From: Archangium sp.
GTDB lineage: Bacteria > Myxococcota > Myxococcia > Myxococcales > Myxococcaceae
Length of the DNA stretch: 41,250 nt
Reading direction: 5' to 3'
Assembly (NCBI GenBank): GCA_016792935.1
Contig: JAEUJS010000325.1
Location: 1 to 41,250, forward strand
Part shown: positions 25,358 through 33,950 of the stretch, one piece after another
Position numbering within the stretch: the stretch's first letter is position 1
Layout: every line of letters starts with the position of its first letter
The notes under the pieces: model-generated
Databases searched by the model: none
Told to the model about the DNA's origin: nothing
Seen by the model: only the letters and a program-made list of their open reading frames with translations
Position numbers and translations under genes: made by a program

Positions 25358-25582
25358 ATGTCGCTCGTGCTCAAGACCAGCTCGCCGCAAGCGCAGATGT
25401 GGCTGCAGGAAGCGCGCTCGTTGTGGAGCCTGCGCAAGTTCGACAAAGCCGCCGATCGCGCCGCGAAGGTCGTGAAGTCGCAGGGCCAGAAGGTCTTCGC
25501 GCCTTCCGACAAGCCGTTGCTCGACGCGGCGCTCGAGCGCATCGCTGAGCTCAAGCGCAGGGCGAAGCCGAAGTCGAAGTGA
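25358..25582 (+). CDS. Small basic helical protein, unknown function
   Basis: A 74-residue protein, mostly helical and Lys/Arg/Ala-rich (FDKAADRAAKVVKSQGQK, ERIAELKRRAKPKSK). It is divergent from mmsA and convergent with the next gene. The ordered codon use and the amphipathic helices suggest a real gene, but no family is recognised and there is no clear Shine-Dalgarno. Confidence 0.5.
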   Translation: MSLVLKTSSPQAQMWLQEARSLWSLRKFDKAADRAAKVVKSQGQKVFAPSDKPLLDAALERIAELKRRAKPKSK

Positions 25583-25585
25583 CCT

Positions 25586-25616
25586 GACTTACGCTGTAAG
25601 GCTTACACTGTAAGTC
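25586..25616. terminator. Nested palindrome between convergent genes
   Basis: Outer arms GACTTAC and GTAAGTC enclose two tandem 13-bp near-identical units, CTTACGCTGTAAG and CTTACACTGTAAG, each itself an inverted repeat. It fills the 33-bp gap between two converging genes and includes the first base of the minus-strand stop. It could fold as one long hairpin or two small ones and may act as a bidirectional terminator. It has no T-tract and is locally AT-rich. Confidence 0.45.
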
Positions 25617-26410
25617 TACTCGCCCTGGCCGATGCGCAGCACGTCGACGAGGACGTAGCCGACGCCGCCAACCAGGACGCCGATCACCGCGCTGGCGATC
25701 AAGCGCGCCTTCACGCTGCGAGGCCGAGCCGCGACGCTCGGCACGTCGGTCGCTGCGCCACCGCCGGTCCACGTGCCGGTGAGCGCACATTCGGCGAGCG
25801 GATCTTCGGCTTCGGCCGCTGCGAGGTCTTTCGCTTCGAGCGCCGTCGCGTAGCGGATGCGCGCCTCGACGTACGCATCGCACGCCTTCTCAGCCCGCTC
25901 GTGCGTGCCGTACGAGAACGAGCGCGTCTTTGCGTCATCGAGGTCGACGCGGCTGTAGGAGTACTGGTTGTTCCGCTTCACCATCACCAGCGTCGGCTTG
26001 CCGAGCGGAACGGTGTCGGTGATGTCGAGCCAGCCATCGTCGGCGCGCACCACGTGACCGGCGAACAGATAGTCACCGAGCGCCCACGGCGCTTTCGGCC
26101 ACTTCTGATTCACGAAGAACTGAATCAGCGACGCGACGAGCACGGCGACCGCGAGCGCCATGATCATGAACGTGAGCGGATCAGACCCAATCTTGTATTT
26201 GATGATGCGCGTCACCACTTCGCGCGCCGTGAGCAGCGTGCCGATGGCTCCGAGCACGAGGCCGACCTTCCACAGTCCGCGAATCAGCGTGCGCACTTCG
26301 AACGCGAGCACCCGTTGATCCCACTTCGCGCCAACGCCGACGGTCATCAAGGCCGCGAACAACGCGCGGCGCGAACGCGGAGGCAGCTCGTCGAAGCGAA
26401 CGGTCCTCAT
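25616..26410 (-). CDS. Membrane protein of unknown function
   Basis: A 264-residue protein with helices at about 45-65 (VGLVLGAIGTLLTA), 80-100 (LTFMIMALAVAVLVASLIQFF) and 235-255 (ASAVIGVLVGGVGYVLVDV). Between the last two is a soluble region of ~130 residues with a helical EAKDLAAAEAEDP stretch. No family is recognised. The start ATG overlaps the stop of the NCS1 transporter gene (ATGA), so it is cotranslated with it, though no role in transport is known. Confidence 0.7.
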   Translation of the reverse strand: MRTVRFDELPPRSRRALFAALMTVGVGAKWDQRVLAFEVRTLIRGLWKVGLVLGAIGTLLTAREVVTRIIKYKIGSDPLTFMIMALAVAVLVASLIQFFVNQKWPKAPWALGDYLFAGHVVRADDGWLDITDTVPLGKPTLVMVKRNNQYSYSRVDLDDAKTRSFSYGTHERAEKACDAYVEARIRYATALEAKDLAAAEAEDPLAECALTGTWTGGGAATDVPSVAARPRSVKARLIASAVIGVLVGGVGYVLVDVLRIGQGE

Positions 26411-27888
26411 GCTTTGGGGTCAGCCGCCGGGCCAGCCGTGGGGTTCATCACCTTCGTCAACACGATGTGAACGACCGCGGCGGTGAAGAAGCCGAAGAAC
26501 CACGCCGACTCATAGAGCGAATCGAGCGCGCCCTTGGGCAGGTCTTTGTTGCTGATGCGCTCCAGCGCGTTCAAGAAACCCGGCAGGCACGGCAATGAGC
26601 CGCACGCCAACGCGATGAGCGCTGCGGGGTTGAAGCCACCCTTGAACCAGTAGACGCCCTTCGCGCGATACAGCTCGTTTCCGTCGAGCTTCATGCGACG
26701 CACGACGAAGTAGTCGGCGATGAGAATTCCGCCGATGGGGCCGAGCAGCGCCGAGTACCCGATGAGCCACGTGTACGTGTACGCCTCGGCGCTCGAGAGC
26801 AGCTTCCACGGCATCAACAGAATGCCGATGACCGCGGTGATGAGGCCTCCGATGCGGAAGTTGAGCTTGCTCGGAGCGAGATTGGCGATGTCGTTCGCGG
26901 GACCGACCACGTTGGCCGCGATGTTGGTGGACAGCGTGGCGATGGCGAGCGCGAAGGTGGCGATGGCGATGACGAAGCGCGACTCGAACTTCGCGGCGAT
27001 GTCGGTCGGATTCCAGATGGGCGCCTTGAAGACGATGATGGTCGCTCCGGTGACGGCGACTCCGATGAAGGCGAAGAGCACCATCGTCCCCGGAAGCCCG
27101 ATGGCCTGGCCGACGATCTGATCTCGCTGCGACTTCGCATAGCGCGTGAAGTCGGGAATGTTGATGGCGAGCGTGGCCCAGAAGCCGACCATCGCCGTGA
27201 GGTTGGGCCAGAACAGCGGCCAGAACGGTTTGGGCTCCGCGGGGTTGGTCGCGTCGAGCATGGCGCCGAGCCCATCGGTGCGCGAGACGCCCCATGCGAG
27301 CAGCGCGAGCCCCATTGCGATGAGAAACGGAGCCGCCCACGTCTCGAGGAACTTGATGCTCTCGGTGCCACGCACGATGAAGAAGACGTTGATGGCCCAG
27401 AAGAGGCCGAAGCCGATGAAGTGCCCGACGCCGATGTCGGCGCTGGGTGTCTGTCCGAGCATCACCTTCCACAACGTGTAGAGCGAGACGCCGCCGAGCC
27501 ACGTCTGAATTCCGAACCAACCGCACGCGACGATGGCGCGCAGCACGGCGGGCACGTTGGCGCCGAAGACACCGAACGCCGAGCGCGCGTAGACGGGGAA
27601 GGGGATGCCGTACTTCGCGCCGGCATGCGCGTTGAGGATGATCGGCACCAGCACGATGGCGTTGCCGAGGAGCACGAGCGTGCACGCCTGCCACCAGTTG
27701 AGGCCGTCGCGAATCATGCTCGCGGCGATGGCGTAGCTCGGCACGCACACCACCATGCCGACCCACAGCGCCGCGAAGTGCCACTGGTTCCAGGTGCGCT
27801 TGCTCCCCGGAACGGGCGCGAGATCGGGGTTGAACAGCGACGGATGACTGCCTTCGATCGGTGCCGGAGCTTCCGCAGGCGCGCTCAT
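26407..27888 (-). CDS. NCS1-family nucleobase/allantoin/hydantoin transporter
   Basis: A 493-residue transporter with about 12 helices. The N-terminal motif PGSKRTWNQWHFAALWVGM, the helix-1 PSY, the GWFGIQTWLGG segment on helix 3 and the NIPDFTRYAKSQRDQIVGQ loop are characteristic of NCS1 (PucI/Mhp1/FurE-like). The family carries uracil, cytosine, allantoin, hydantoins or thiamine precursors. With dihydropyrimidinase, beta-ureidopropionase and PreT in the same window, a pyrimidine base or dihydropyrimidine is the likely cargo. It begins 13 nt after the gene upstream and overlaps the membrane-protein gene downstream by 4 nt. Confidence 0.9.
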   Translation of the reverse strand: MSAPAEAPAPIEGSHPSLFNPDLAPVPGSKRTWNQWHFAALWVGMVVCVPSYAIAASMIRDGLNWWQACTLVLLGNAIVLVPIILNAHAGAKYGIPFPVYARSAFGVFGANVPAVLRAIVACGWFGIQTWLGGVSLYTLWKVMLGQTPSADIGVGHFIGFGLFWAINVFFIVRGTESIKFLETWAAPFLIAMGLALLAWGVSRTDGLGAMLDATNPAEPKPFWPLFWPNLTAMVGFWATLAINIPDFTRYAKSQRDQIVGQAIGLPGTMVLFAFIGVAVTGATIIVFKAPIWNPTDIAAKFESRFVIAIATFALAIATLSTNIAANVVGPANDIANLAPSKLNFRIGGLITAVIGILLMPWKLLSSAEAYTYTWLIGYSALLGPIGGILIADYFVVRRMKLDGNELYRAKGVYWFKGGFNPAALIALACGSLPCLPGFLNALERISNKDLPKGALDSLYESAWFFGFFTAAVVHIVLTKVMNPTAGPAADPKA

Positions 27889-27901
27889 TGAACGGCGACG
27901 C

Positions 27902-28633
27902 TTATCTCAACGCGTCTCGCTCGTCGAAAGTGTCTGTGAAGCGGTGCAACCCGACGTAGCCGCCGTGTCTCTGGAGCAGGTGGTACACGGTCGACCAGCT
28001 CGTCGGCTGCTCGGGGTATCTGCCTCCGCCCAACATCAGCGCGAGCGCATCCTTCGGCGCGTAGACCGGGAGCGGCCAGCGTTTCGCCTTCGTCTTCTCT
28101 GAGAGCTCGAAGATGTACGTGCCGGTGTCGAGCTTCTTGATGCGTTGGATGGTGCTCTCGTCGAAGAGAATTCCCGAGTTGTAGACGAGCGACGAGATGA
28201 CGAACTGCTCATCGAGCGGCCGCGTGGAGAGCGATGGTCGGTTCTGCGCGAGCAGTTTTCGCTCGGCGATCTGCTTCTCCCAGACCCACATTGCGGCAGT
28301 GCCAGCGATGGCCTCTTCGAAGACGAAGTTGCGCGAGAGGTACGGCGTCTTGTCTTGCCAGACGACGATCTCTTCGAGGTGCGTGCCCGCTTCTGCGTCG
28401 AGCAACTTCACCAGCGGAGCGAGATCGACGAAGCCCTTCGCGATGTCGTCGAGACCAATGCCCTGCACGGGGTGGATCGACTCGAGCCCCTTCTGCTTTT
28501 CGCGCAGCAGTTCAGCGCCGCCTTCAGCGAGGAACGTGACGAGGATCTCGGCCTCGGTGACGCGCAAGGGAGACCTCTGCGACTCGAGCCACTTGTTGCA
28601 AGCGCGCGTGGTGTCACGCACCGTCTTCTTCAT
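27902..28633 (-). CDS. Exported-protein segment of unknown function (probably C-terminal part of a split gene)
   Basis: A 243-residue product from ATG 28633, which overlaps the TGA of the gene upstream. It is mostly helical with Trp-rich patches (TAAMWVWEKQ). It has no signal peptide of its own. Immediately upstream in this frame the sequence reads VGPYEKRM, and the upstream gene reads DEQWVPT just before its stop. A one-base loss in GTGCCC would explain the split, giving EQWVPYEKRMKK. The joined product would be about 420 residues with one signal peptide. Alternatively these are two coupled genes. No family is recognised. Confidence 0.6.
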   Translation of the reverse strand: MKKTVRDTTRACNKWLESQRSPLRVTEAEILVTFLAEGGAELLREKQKGLESIHPVQGIGLDDIAKGFVDLAPLVKLLDAEAGTHLEEIVVWQDKTPYLSRNFVFEEAIAGTAAMWVWEKQIAERKLLAQNRPSLSTRPLDEQFVISSLVYNSGILFDESTIQRIKKLDTGTYIFELSEKTKAKRWPLPVYAPKDALALMLGGGRYPEQPTSWSTVYHLLQRHGGYVGLHRFTDTFDERDALR

Positions 28634-29163
28634 GCGCTTCTCGTAGGGACCCACTGTTCGTCGACGTAACCGAAGTAGCGGCGTGGGTAGACGCCGGTGG
28701 CGACGAAGGTCTCGAGCTTCCACGCTTCGGCGTCGATGACTTGTCTCTTGATGCGCGCTGAATCGAGCGGAAACCGCGCGACGTATTTCTGCTGCAGGTT
28801 TTCGGCGACGTAGGAACTCAGCGTGAGGAGCACTTCGTCGGCTTCGCACTCGTCGACCTTTTTCAGCTTGGTGTGCAGCGCCGTCGCCGTCTTCGCGAGG
28901 TGCGCTTCGAGCTCGGCAGCCTCTTCCTCGCTGACGTACACGCGCAGGTGCTGAGCGATGACCACGCTCGGCTCGTCGGTCGCGAGTGTGGCAAGCGTCG
29001 GTGGCGGAGGCCCTGCATCGACAACGACCGCCGCGGACGGAGGAGTGCCGGCATCGACGACCGCAGACCTCTCAGCTCGAGGACAACTGCTGCAGAAAAT
29101 CAGCGAAGCGATCGCGAGCGCACGCACGAGCGAATGACACACGGCGGTGCCGCGGCGTTCCAT
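28630..29163 (-). CDS. Lipoprotein-like protein of unknown function (probably N-terminal part of a split gene)
   Basis: A 177-residue product from ATG 29163. It has a signal with SLIFCSSC, which can serve as a lipobox, then a low-complexity linker with VVDAGTPPS and VVVDAGPPPP. A helical domain follows (LRVYVSEEEAAELEAHLAKTA). It ends abruptly after YVDEQWVPTRSA, where the frame seems to slip relative to the downstream frame. The DAG-type linker resembles that of the CotH-like lipoprotein. Function unknown. Confidence 0.6.
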   Translation of the reverse strand: MERRGTAVCHSLVRALAIASLIFCSSCPRAERSAVVDAGTPPSAAVVVDAGPPPPTLATLATDEPSVVIAQHLRVYVSEEEAAELEAHLAKTATALHTKLKKVDECEADEVLLTLSSYVAENLQQKYVARFPLDSARIKRQVIDAEAWKLETFVATGVYPRRYFGYVDEQWVPTRSA

Positions 29164-29269
29164 CGCTCAGTCCGACTTCGTGCCTTTGCCGCCCCATCCA
29201 TCGAATCCATTCCGCCGCTTTGGTCGCATCGACGAACTCCGCGTCGAGAACTGGCTCGAGTAGCTCGCT

Positions 29270-30016
29270 TCAGCGCGACGGTGGCGGCGGGCACGGCGTG
29301 CCGAGTCCCGCGAGTGCTTCACAGCGCGTGAGCTTCGCCGCCTGCGGTGGTTTGCCCGCTGCCACCCACCAGAGCGTCGCGTTCTGTTGCTGCAGCGCGC
29401 TCATCAGTCGCGGGCGATCGAAGTCAGTCATCGCGCCCCACGCGTCGACTCGGAAGTACTCGGTGCCGACGACGATCATCGCGTCGGGTTCGCACGAGAC
29501 GGTGCTCCGCCAGTTCGGCGTTGGACTCGGAGAAGCCGGCAGCTGCGTGCGCGTCTTGTTCACCAACTTCGGCGGGTCGATCATCGCGAGGCGAATCACC
29601 GAATAGAGCGCGTCGCTCCACAGCGGCACCGTTCCCCACAACGCGTTGCACGTCGCGGGCGCGTTGGTCTCTCCGCATTTCACGCCGAACCCGATGGTGA
29701 GCGCTCCGGCGATGAGCGTGTCGAGAATCACCGGCAACCAGTGCACCTGGTACAGCCCGCCCTGGTGTTCGTATTCCTTGTGCACGTTCCACACGCGATC
29801 GACGCCGCGCTCGATGTCTTCACACGCGAGCCAGAGCTGGCCTTGTTCCGCGCGCACTTCGTGTTCGAACTGCACCTGCGCGAGCTCGGTGCGTTTGCGC
29901 TGCTCTTCGTCTTTCGAGAAGCGCTTGCCGCTGAGCAGGTAGACGCCGTCGATGAGCAGCCCGCACCCGCTGAGCGAGAAGGCGAGCGCGAAGAGCAGGG
30001 CACGCGTGCACTTCAT
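29270..30016 (-). CDS. Lipoprotein of unknown function
   Basis: A 248-residue protein starting at ATG 30016, whose ATGA overlaps the stop of the Trp-rich gene. The lipobox is SLSGCGLL. A charged helix follows (KDEEQRKRTELAQVQFEHEV). One internal hydrophobic stretch (HWLPVILDTLIAGALTIGFG) may be a membrane or re-entrant helix. It ends with a Pro-rich tail. The three segments WSDALYSVIRLAMIDPP, VGTEYFRVDAWG and NATLWWVAAG are the best-ordered parts. No family is recognised. The gap of about 106 bases to the next gene holds nothing I can name. Confidence 0.7.
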   Translation of the reverse strand: MKCTRALLFALAFSLSGCGLLIDGVYLLSGKRFSKDEEQRKRTELAQVQFEHEVRAEQGQLWLACEDIERGVDRVWNVHKEYEHQGGLYQVHWLPVILDTLIAGALTIGFGVKCGETNAPATCNALWGTVPLWSDALYSVIRLAMIDPPKLVNKTRTQLPASPSPTPNWRSTVSCEPDAMIVVGTEYFRVDAWGAMTDFDRPRLMSALQQQNATLWWVAAGKPPQAAKLTRCEALAGLGTPCPPPPSR

Positions 30017-31539
30017 CGCGGCACCACTCTGAGTTCCCAGTGGCCGCGGATGATCAGATCGTTTCCGATCTTCTCTTCGACCCACACGTAGCCTTCGCCG
30101 GGGGGGAGTTCCCAGTGTCCGTCGATCCAGAAGTGGATTCGCGCCGTGACGTCCCAGCGCCAGAAGCCCGCGAGCCACACCGCGTCGGGATGAGGACGTG
30201 CTCCAGGCGTTTCGATTTTCGGAGGCGGCGGTCGCTCAGTGCCGGCGCAGAATCCTGGCGACCACGTCCATCGCGCGGCGACGGTGAGCCATTCACCTGA
30301 GACCCACGCGTTTCCGTTCGCGCACGGTGTTGGCCTTTCGGCGCGCGGTTGTGGTCGGCCCCAGCGGCCGGGATTCCAGCGGAATGATCCGTTCCACGTG
30401 AGCCACTGTCCCGAGATCCACGGAGCGGTGGGGTCGGGCTGATCACGCTTCTCCTCCACGAGCGGCGGAGGGGGATCCCAATGTCCGTTCACCCATTCCC
30501 AACCGCCGACGCTGCCGACCCACACCCAGTGGCCGTTCACCCAACGACAACCGGCGAGCGGAGGATTTCCAGGGTTGTCATTGCGCAACGCCGGACCCGT
30601 CGCGGGTTGCAGCCAGTAGCCGGGAACCCAGATCCACTCTCCGACGCCTTCGCGCCATGCCCAGGCGCCGGGATTCCATTTCGCGTTCGCGTCCTGCGCG
30701 GGCTTTGGATTCTCGACGCGCTGCTTCGGTTGTGGCGGTCGCTGCTTCGCAGGCTTCGGAGTCTCGAGTCTCGCTTCGACCACGACGGCCTTCTCTGCTG
30801 GTTTCGGAGGCGGAATCAGCTCAGTGAGTTCGACCGTGAGCTCGGCGCCCGCGAGCTCTTGCGGAAGGTCGGCCCAGATGGCGACGGTGTTCGTGTCGTC
30901 GAACGCGTTGAGGTACTTCGCGGTGAACGTGCGCGACCCCGAGCAGCGGCGCGTGCGCTCGGCTTCGAAGGCGAATTGGCCGCTCCATGATTCGGTTTGC
31001 GTGGCCTGCCAGTGGCCGACGGTCGGAGCAGGAATCGTGAGCTGTGCGTCGACACCGACTCCGGCTGAGACTGGAGCCGGCGGTTGCGGCTGTGCCTGGG
31101 GTTGCGGCTGCGGCTGCGGAGTTCCGGGCCAAGGCGCGACATCGGGCTGCTGTGGCGGCTGCATCGGCTGTTGTTGTGTCTGCGGCTGAGCGACTTGCCC
31201 GCGTGGCGGCGGCGGCGGACGCTGCGCACCCTGCGGAGGACGCGCCTCACTCACTCCAGCGCGGGCACGGAGCAGGTCCTGCCACTTGAGATCATCGACG
31301 CCGAGCGTGCGCTGCTCACCGTCAGGCCACGCGAGCGTGAATAACGGATCACACTGCGCGACGAGCGTGACGCGCACCTCGAAGTCGTGACCCTGATGAT
31401 CAGCGTGCCGCGGAACCTTGATCTCGACCGGACCGACGAAGCGACCGTCCTCGAGGCGAACGGTCTGCTTCATCAACTGCACGCGCTGCACGGGCGTGCA
31501 CGAGAGCAACAGCAACGACAGCGGCCACGCACGCAGCAT
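30013..31539 (-). CDS. Trp-rich repeat (YXWGXW-like) lipoprotein
   Basis: A 508-residue protein starting at ATG 31539, with a lipobox LLLLSC. An N-terminal beta domain (~20-90) is followed by a Pro/Gln-rich linker (PQQPDVAPWPG, PQPQPQPQ). A second beta domain follows (~150-260, with LTVELTELIPP). The C-terminal ~230 residues hold five to six Trp-rich repeats of the form W-V-x-G-x-W (GYWLQP, RWVNGHWVW, WEWVNGHWD, WISGQWLTW, WVSGEWL, WIDGHWELP). These match the YXWGXW-repeat group of myxobacterial and proteobacterial envelope proteins. The role is unknown; carbohydrate or peptidoglycan contact is inference. Its stop overlaps the next start. Confidence 0.8.
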   Translation of the reverse strand: MLRAWPLSLLLLSCTPVQRVQLMKQTVRLEDGRFVGPVEIKVPRHADHQGHDFEVRVTLVAQCDPLFTLAWPDGEQRTLGVDDLKWQDLLRARAGVSEARPPQGAQRPPPPPRGQVAQPQTQQQPMQPPQQPDVAPWPGTPQPQPQPQAQPQPPAPVSAGVGVDAQLTIPAPTVGHWQATQTESWSGQFAFEAERTRRCSGSRTFTAKYLNAFDDTNTVAIWADLPQELAGAELTVELTELIPPPKPAEKAVVVEARLETPKPAKQRPPQPKQRVENPKPAQDANAKWNPGAWAWREGVGEWIWVPGYWLQPATGPALRNDNPGNPPLAGCRWVNGHWVWVGSVGGWEWVNGHWDPPPPLVEEKRDQPDPTAPWISGQWLTWNGSFRWNPGRWGRPQPRAERPTPCANGNAWVSGEWLTVAARWTWSPGFCAGTERPPPPKIETPGARPHPDAVWLAGFWRWDVTARIHFWIDGHWELPPGEGYVWVEEKIGNDLIIRGHWELRVVPR

Positions 31540-31589
31540 CAGGCGACACCAGACGACATCAGCCACTCTTGATTCAGTGCTCAGTTCGG

Positions 31590-31624
31590 CCCCTCACCCC
31601 GCTCCCCGCGTTGCAGGGAGGGAG
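31590..31624 (-). repeat. Dispersed GTGAGGG-type repeat, diverged copy
   Basis: It begins CCCCTCACCCCGCTCCCCG and ends GCAGGGAGGGAG, between the dihydropyrimidinase stop and the start of the Trp-rich lipoprotein. The arms can pair imperfectly. Its position could serve as a terminator for the two pyrimidine genes. Confidence 0.55.
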
Positions 31625-31628
31625 ACAG

Positions 31629-33044
31629 TCACGCGACGTTGGTGCGCTTCAGGTACCGGCCGGCGCCGCGCTCGACGCGCAGCTCACCGTCGTTCCACTG
31701 CAGCTTTCCGTTCACCACGGTGCGCGCGACTTTTCCCTTCAGCTCGAAGCCCTCGAAGATGTTCCGGTCCACGCGCTGGTGGTGCGTCTTCGCGGAGATC
31801 TTCGAGCTCCCCTTCGGGTCGTAGAGAACGAGATCCGCGTCGCTGCCGACCGCGATCGCTCCCTTGCGCGGGTAGAGGTTGAAGATCTTCGCCGCCTGGG
31901 TCGACGTCACATCGACGAATTGCTGCAGCGAGATGCGCCCCGTCGCCACGCCGTACGTGTAGAGCAACGACATGCGGTTCTCGATGCCGGCCGCTCCGTT
32001 GGGGATCTTGCGGAAGTCGTTACGGCCCGCGCTCTTCTGCTCTTGCGTGAACGGGCAGTGGTCGGTCGCGACGTGCTGAATGGCTCCGGTCGAGAGCGCG
32101 TTCCACAAATATTCCTGATGCCCCTTCGGCCGAATCGGAGGCGACATCACGTACGCCGCTCCCTCGAAATCGGGCTTCGAATACACCTCGTCGTCGAGCA
32201 GCAGGTACTGCGGGCACGTCTCGACGAGCACCTTCTGGCCCTCGTGGCGCGCGCGGTACACCGCGTCCATCGACTCCTTGCAGGTGAGATGCACGATGTA
32301 GACGGGCTGCGCTTCCTTCGGCGACGCGATGTGACCGTTGCGGCCATCTGACGCGACGCGCGCGAGCTGAATCACGCGGTTCGTCGCTTCACCCTCGAGA
32401 TACGCCGGCCGCGAGTGCGCGTGCGCGAGCGGGTCGGTCTTGCCGCGATTGAACAGGCGCGTCTGCAGCGCGACGACGGCGTCTCCATGTTCGCAGTGAG
32501 AAGTGACGAGCGCTCCAAGCGAATGCGCCGTGTCCATCACCTGCACGAGCTCGACGTCGTCGACGCCGATCGCTCCGCGGTACGCCATGAAGATCTTGAA
32601 GCTCTGGATGCCGTCGTGCCGGAAGACGTGCTCCATGTCCTTCTTCACCTGATCAGAGAACCAGGTGACGGCCATGTGGAACGCGTAGTCAGCGACCGAC
32701 TTCTTCGCGTTGTTGAACCAGAAGTCGCGCGCCTCGAGGAGGTTCTGATTTCGGTTCGGAATGATGAAGTCGATGATGGTCGTCGTGCCGCCCGCGACGC
32801 CGGCCGCGGTGCCGGTGAAGAAGTCGTCGCTCGACGTGGTGCCCATGAACGGCAGTTCCATGTGCGTGTGCGCGTCGATGCCGCCGGGGAAGACGTACTG
32901 ACCTGAGCCGTCGACGACGGTCGCTCCCGCGGGCGCCTGCAGATCTTTGCCGATCGCCTTGATGACGCCGTCGGCGCAGTAGATGTCCGCGACGTACTGA
33001 TCATTCGCGGTGACGATGGTTCCGTTCTTGATGATGAGCGACAT
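31629..33044 (-). CDS. Dihydropyrimidinase / D-hydantoinase
   Basis: A 471-residue cyclic amidohydrolase. The two-zinc site is fully present: His 59 and His 61 (DAHTHME), carboxylated Lys 150 (SFKIFMAYRG), His 183 (TSHCEHG), a His near 252 (YIVHLTC) and Asp near 328 (VATDHCPF). It opens 5,6-dihydrouracil or dihydrothymine to N-carbamoyl-beta-alanine or its methyl analogue. GAGGAG lies 6 nt before ATG 33044; the frame is open to 33119. It begins 17 nt after the beta-ureidopropionase stop, forming a two-gene pathway unit. The hydantoinase name applies to homologues with other substrates. Confidence 0.94.
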   Translation of the reverse strand: MSLIIKNGTIVTANDQYVADIYCADGVIKAIGKDLQAPAGATVVDGSGQYVFPGGIDAHTHMELPFMGTTSSDDFFTGTAAGVAGGTTTIIDFIIPNRNQNLLEARDFWFNNAKKSVADYAFHMAVTWFSDQVKKDMEHVFRHDGIQSFKIFMAYRGAIGVDDVELVQVMDTAHSLGALVTSHCEHGDAVVALQTRLFNRGKTDPLAHAHSRPAYLEGEATNRVIQLARVASDGRNGHIASPKEAQPVYIVHLTCKESMDAVYRARHEGQKVLVETCPQYLLLDDEVYSKPDFEGAAYVMSPPIRPKGHQEYLWNALSTGAIQHVATDHCPFTQEQKSAGRNDFRKIPNGAAGIENRMSLLYTYGVATGRISLQQFVDVTSTQAAKIFNLYPRKGAIAVGSDADLVLYDPKGSSKISAKTHHQRVDRNIFEGFELKGKVARTVVNGKLQWNDGELRVERGAGRYLKRTNVA

Positions 33045-33061
33045 GGGTTTCTCCTCTGCGA

Positions 33062-33931
33062 TTACGGGCGAACGAGGTCCTGGTACGCGTCGGGGCGGCG
33101 GTCCCGGTAGAACTGCCACACCTGACGTACCTCATCGATCATCGTGAGATCGAGGTCCGCCACCACCACTTCGTCTTTGTCCTCGCTTGCTTCGGCGATG
33201 ATTTTTCCGCGCGGGTTCACGAAGTAGCTGGTGCCGTAGAACTTGCCGATGTTCCACGGAGCTTCGGTGCCGACGCGGTTGATTGCTCCGACGTAGTACC
33301 CGTTCGCCACCGCGTGCGCGGGCTGCTCGAGCTTCCACAAGTACTGAGACAATCCCGCGACGGTCGCGCTCGGATTGAAGACGATCTCCGCTCCGTTGAG
33401 GCCCAACGCGCGCGCCCCCTCGGGGAAGTGGCGGTCGTAACAAATGTAGACGCCGACCTTCGCGAACTGCGTCTGGAACACCGGGTAGCCGCCGTTGCCC
33501 GGCATGAAGAAGAACTTTTCCCAGAAGCCGCTGGTCTGCGGAATGTGCTGCTTGCGGTACTTGCCGAGGTACTTGCCGTCGGCGTCGATGACCGCGGCGG
33601 TGTTGTAATAGACGCCGCGCATCGCCTCTTCGTAGAGCGGCACGACGATCGCCATGCCGTGCTTCTTCGCGAGCTCCTGCATCGCCTTCGTCGTCGGGCC
33701 GTCGGGAATTCCTTCGGCGGCGGCGTACCAGCGCTTGTCCTGACCGGGGCAGAAGTACGGGCCGTTGAAGATCTCCTGCAGACAGAGAATCTGCGCGCCC
33801 TTCTTCGCGGCTTCCTCGATGAGCGGGACGTGCTTGTCGAGCATCGCCTGCTGCACCTTCTTCACCGGCACCGACTCGTCGTTGATCGGATTGCTGCACT
33901 GAATGAGGGCGGAGCGCACTTGGTTGGCCAT
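33062..33931 (-). CDS. Beta-ureidopropionase (N-carbamoyl-beta-alanine amidohydrolase), nitrilase superfamily
   Basis: A 289-residue enzyme with the nitrilase-fold catalytic set Glu 53 (CLQEIFNGPYF), Lys 127 (YRKQHIPQ) and Cys 164 (VYICYDRHFPE). The IFNGPYFCPGQD and QTSGFWEKFFF signatures are typical of the N-carbamoyl-beta-alanine/putrescine amidohydrolase branch. The reaction is N-carbamoyl-beta-alanine to beta-alanine, CO2 and ammonia. The adjacent dihydropyrimidinase gene supplies its substrate, which favours this over the putrescine variant. ATG 33931 has only a distant AGGG upstream. It lies 19 nt downstream of the CotH-like gene, so cotranscription with that gene is possible. Confidence 0.93.
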   Translation of the reverse strand: MANQVRSALIQCSNPINDESVPVKKVQQAMLDKHVPLIEEAAKKGAQILCLQEIFNGPYFCPGQDKRWYAAAEGIPDGPTTKAMQELAKKHGMAIVVPLYEEAMRGVYYNTAAVIDADGKYLGKYRKQHIPQTSGFWEKFFFMPGNGGYPVFQTQFAKVGVYICYDRHFPEGARALGLNGAEIVFNPSATVAGLSQYLWKLEQPAHAVANGYYVGAINRVGTEAPWNIGKFYGTSYFVNPRGKIIAEASEDKDEVVVADLDLTMIDEVRQVWQFYRDRRPDAYQDLVRP

Positions 33932-33950
33932 GGCGCGCGACCCTAAACCA

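Noticed and set aside
23859..25475. A 538-residue open frame on the plus strand, antisense to mmsA
   Set aside because: It is Arg/His/Asp-rich, without a recognisable domain, and opposite a clear catalytic gene. It is an antisense shadow of GC-rich codon use.
29164..29269. In-frame continuation after the stop at 29270, reading ELLEPVLDAEFVDATK and further protein-like residues
   Set aside because: There is no good start, it depends on reading through TGA, and its third-position GC is lower than in the neighbours. It could be a decayed remnant, but the support is too thin to call a gene.
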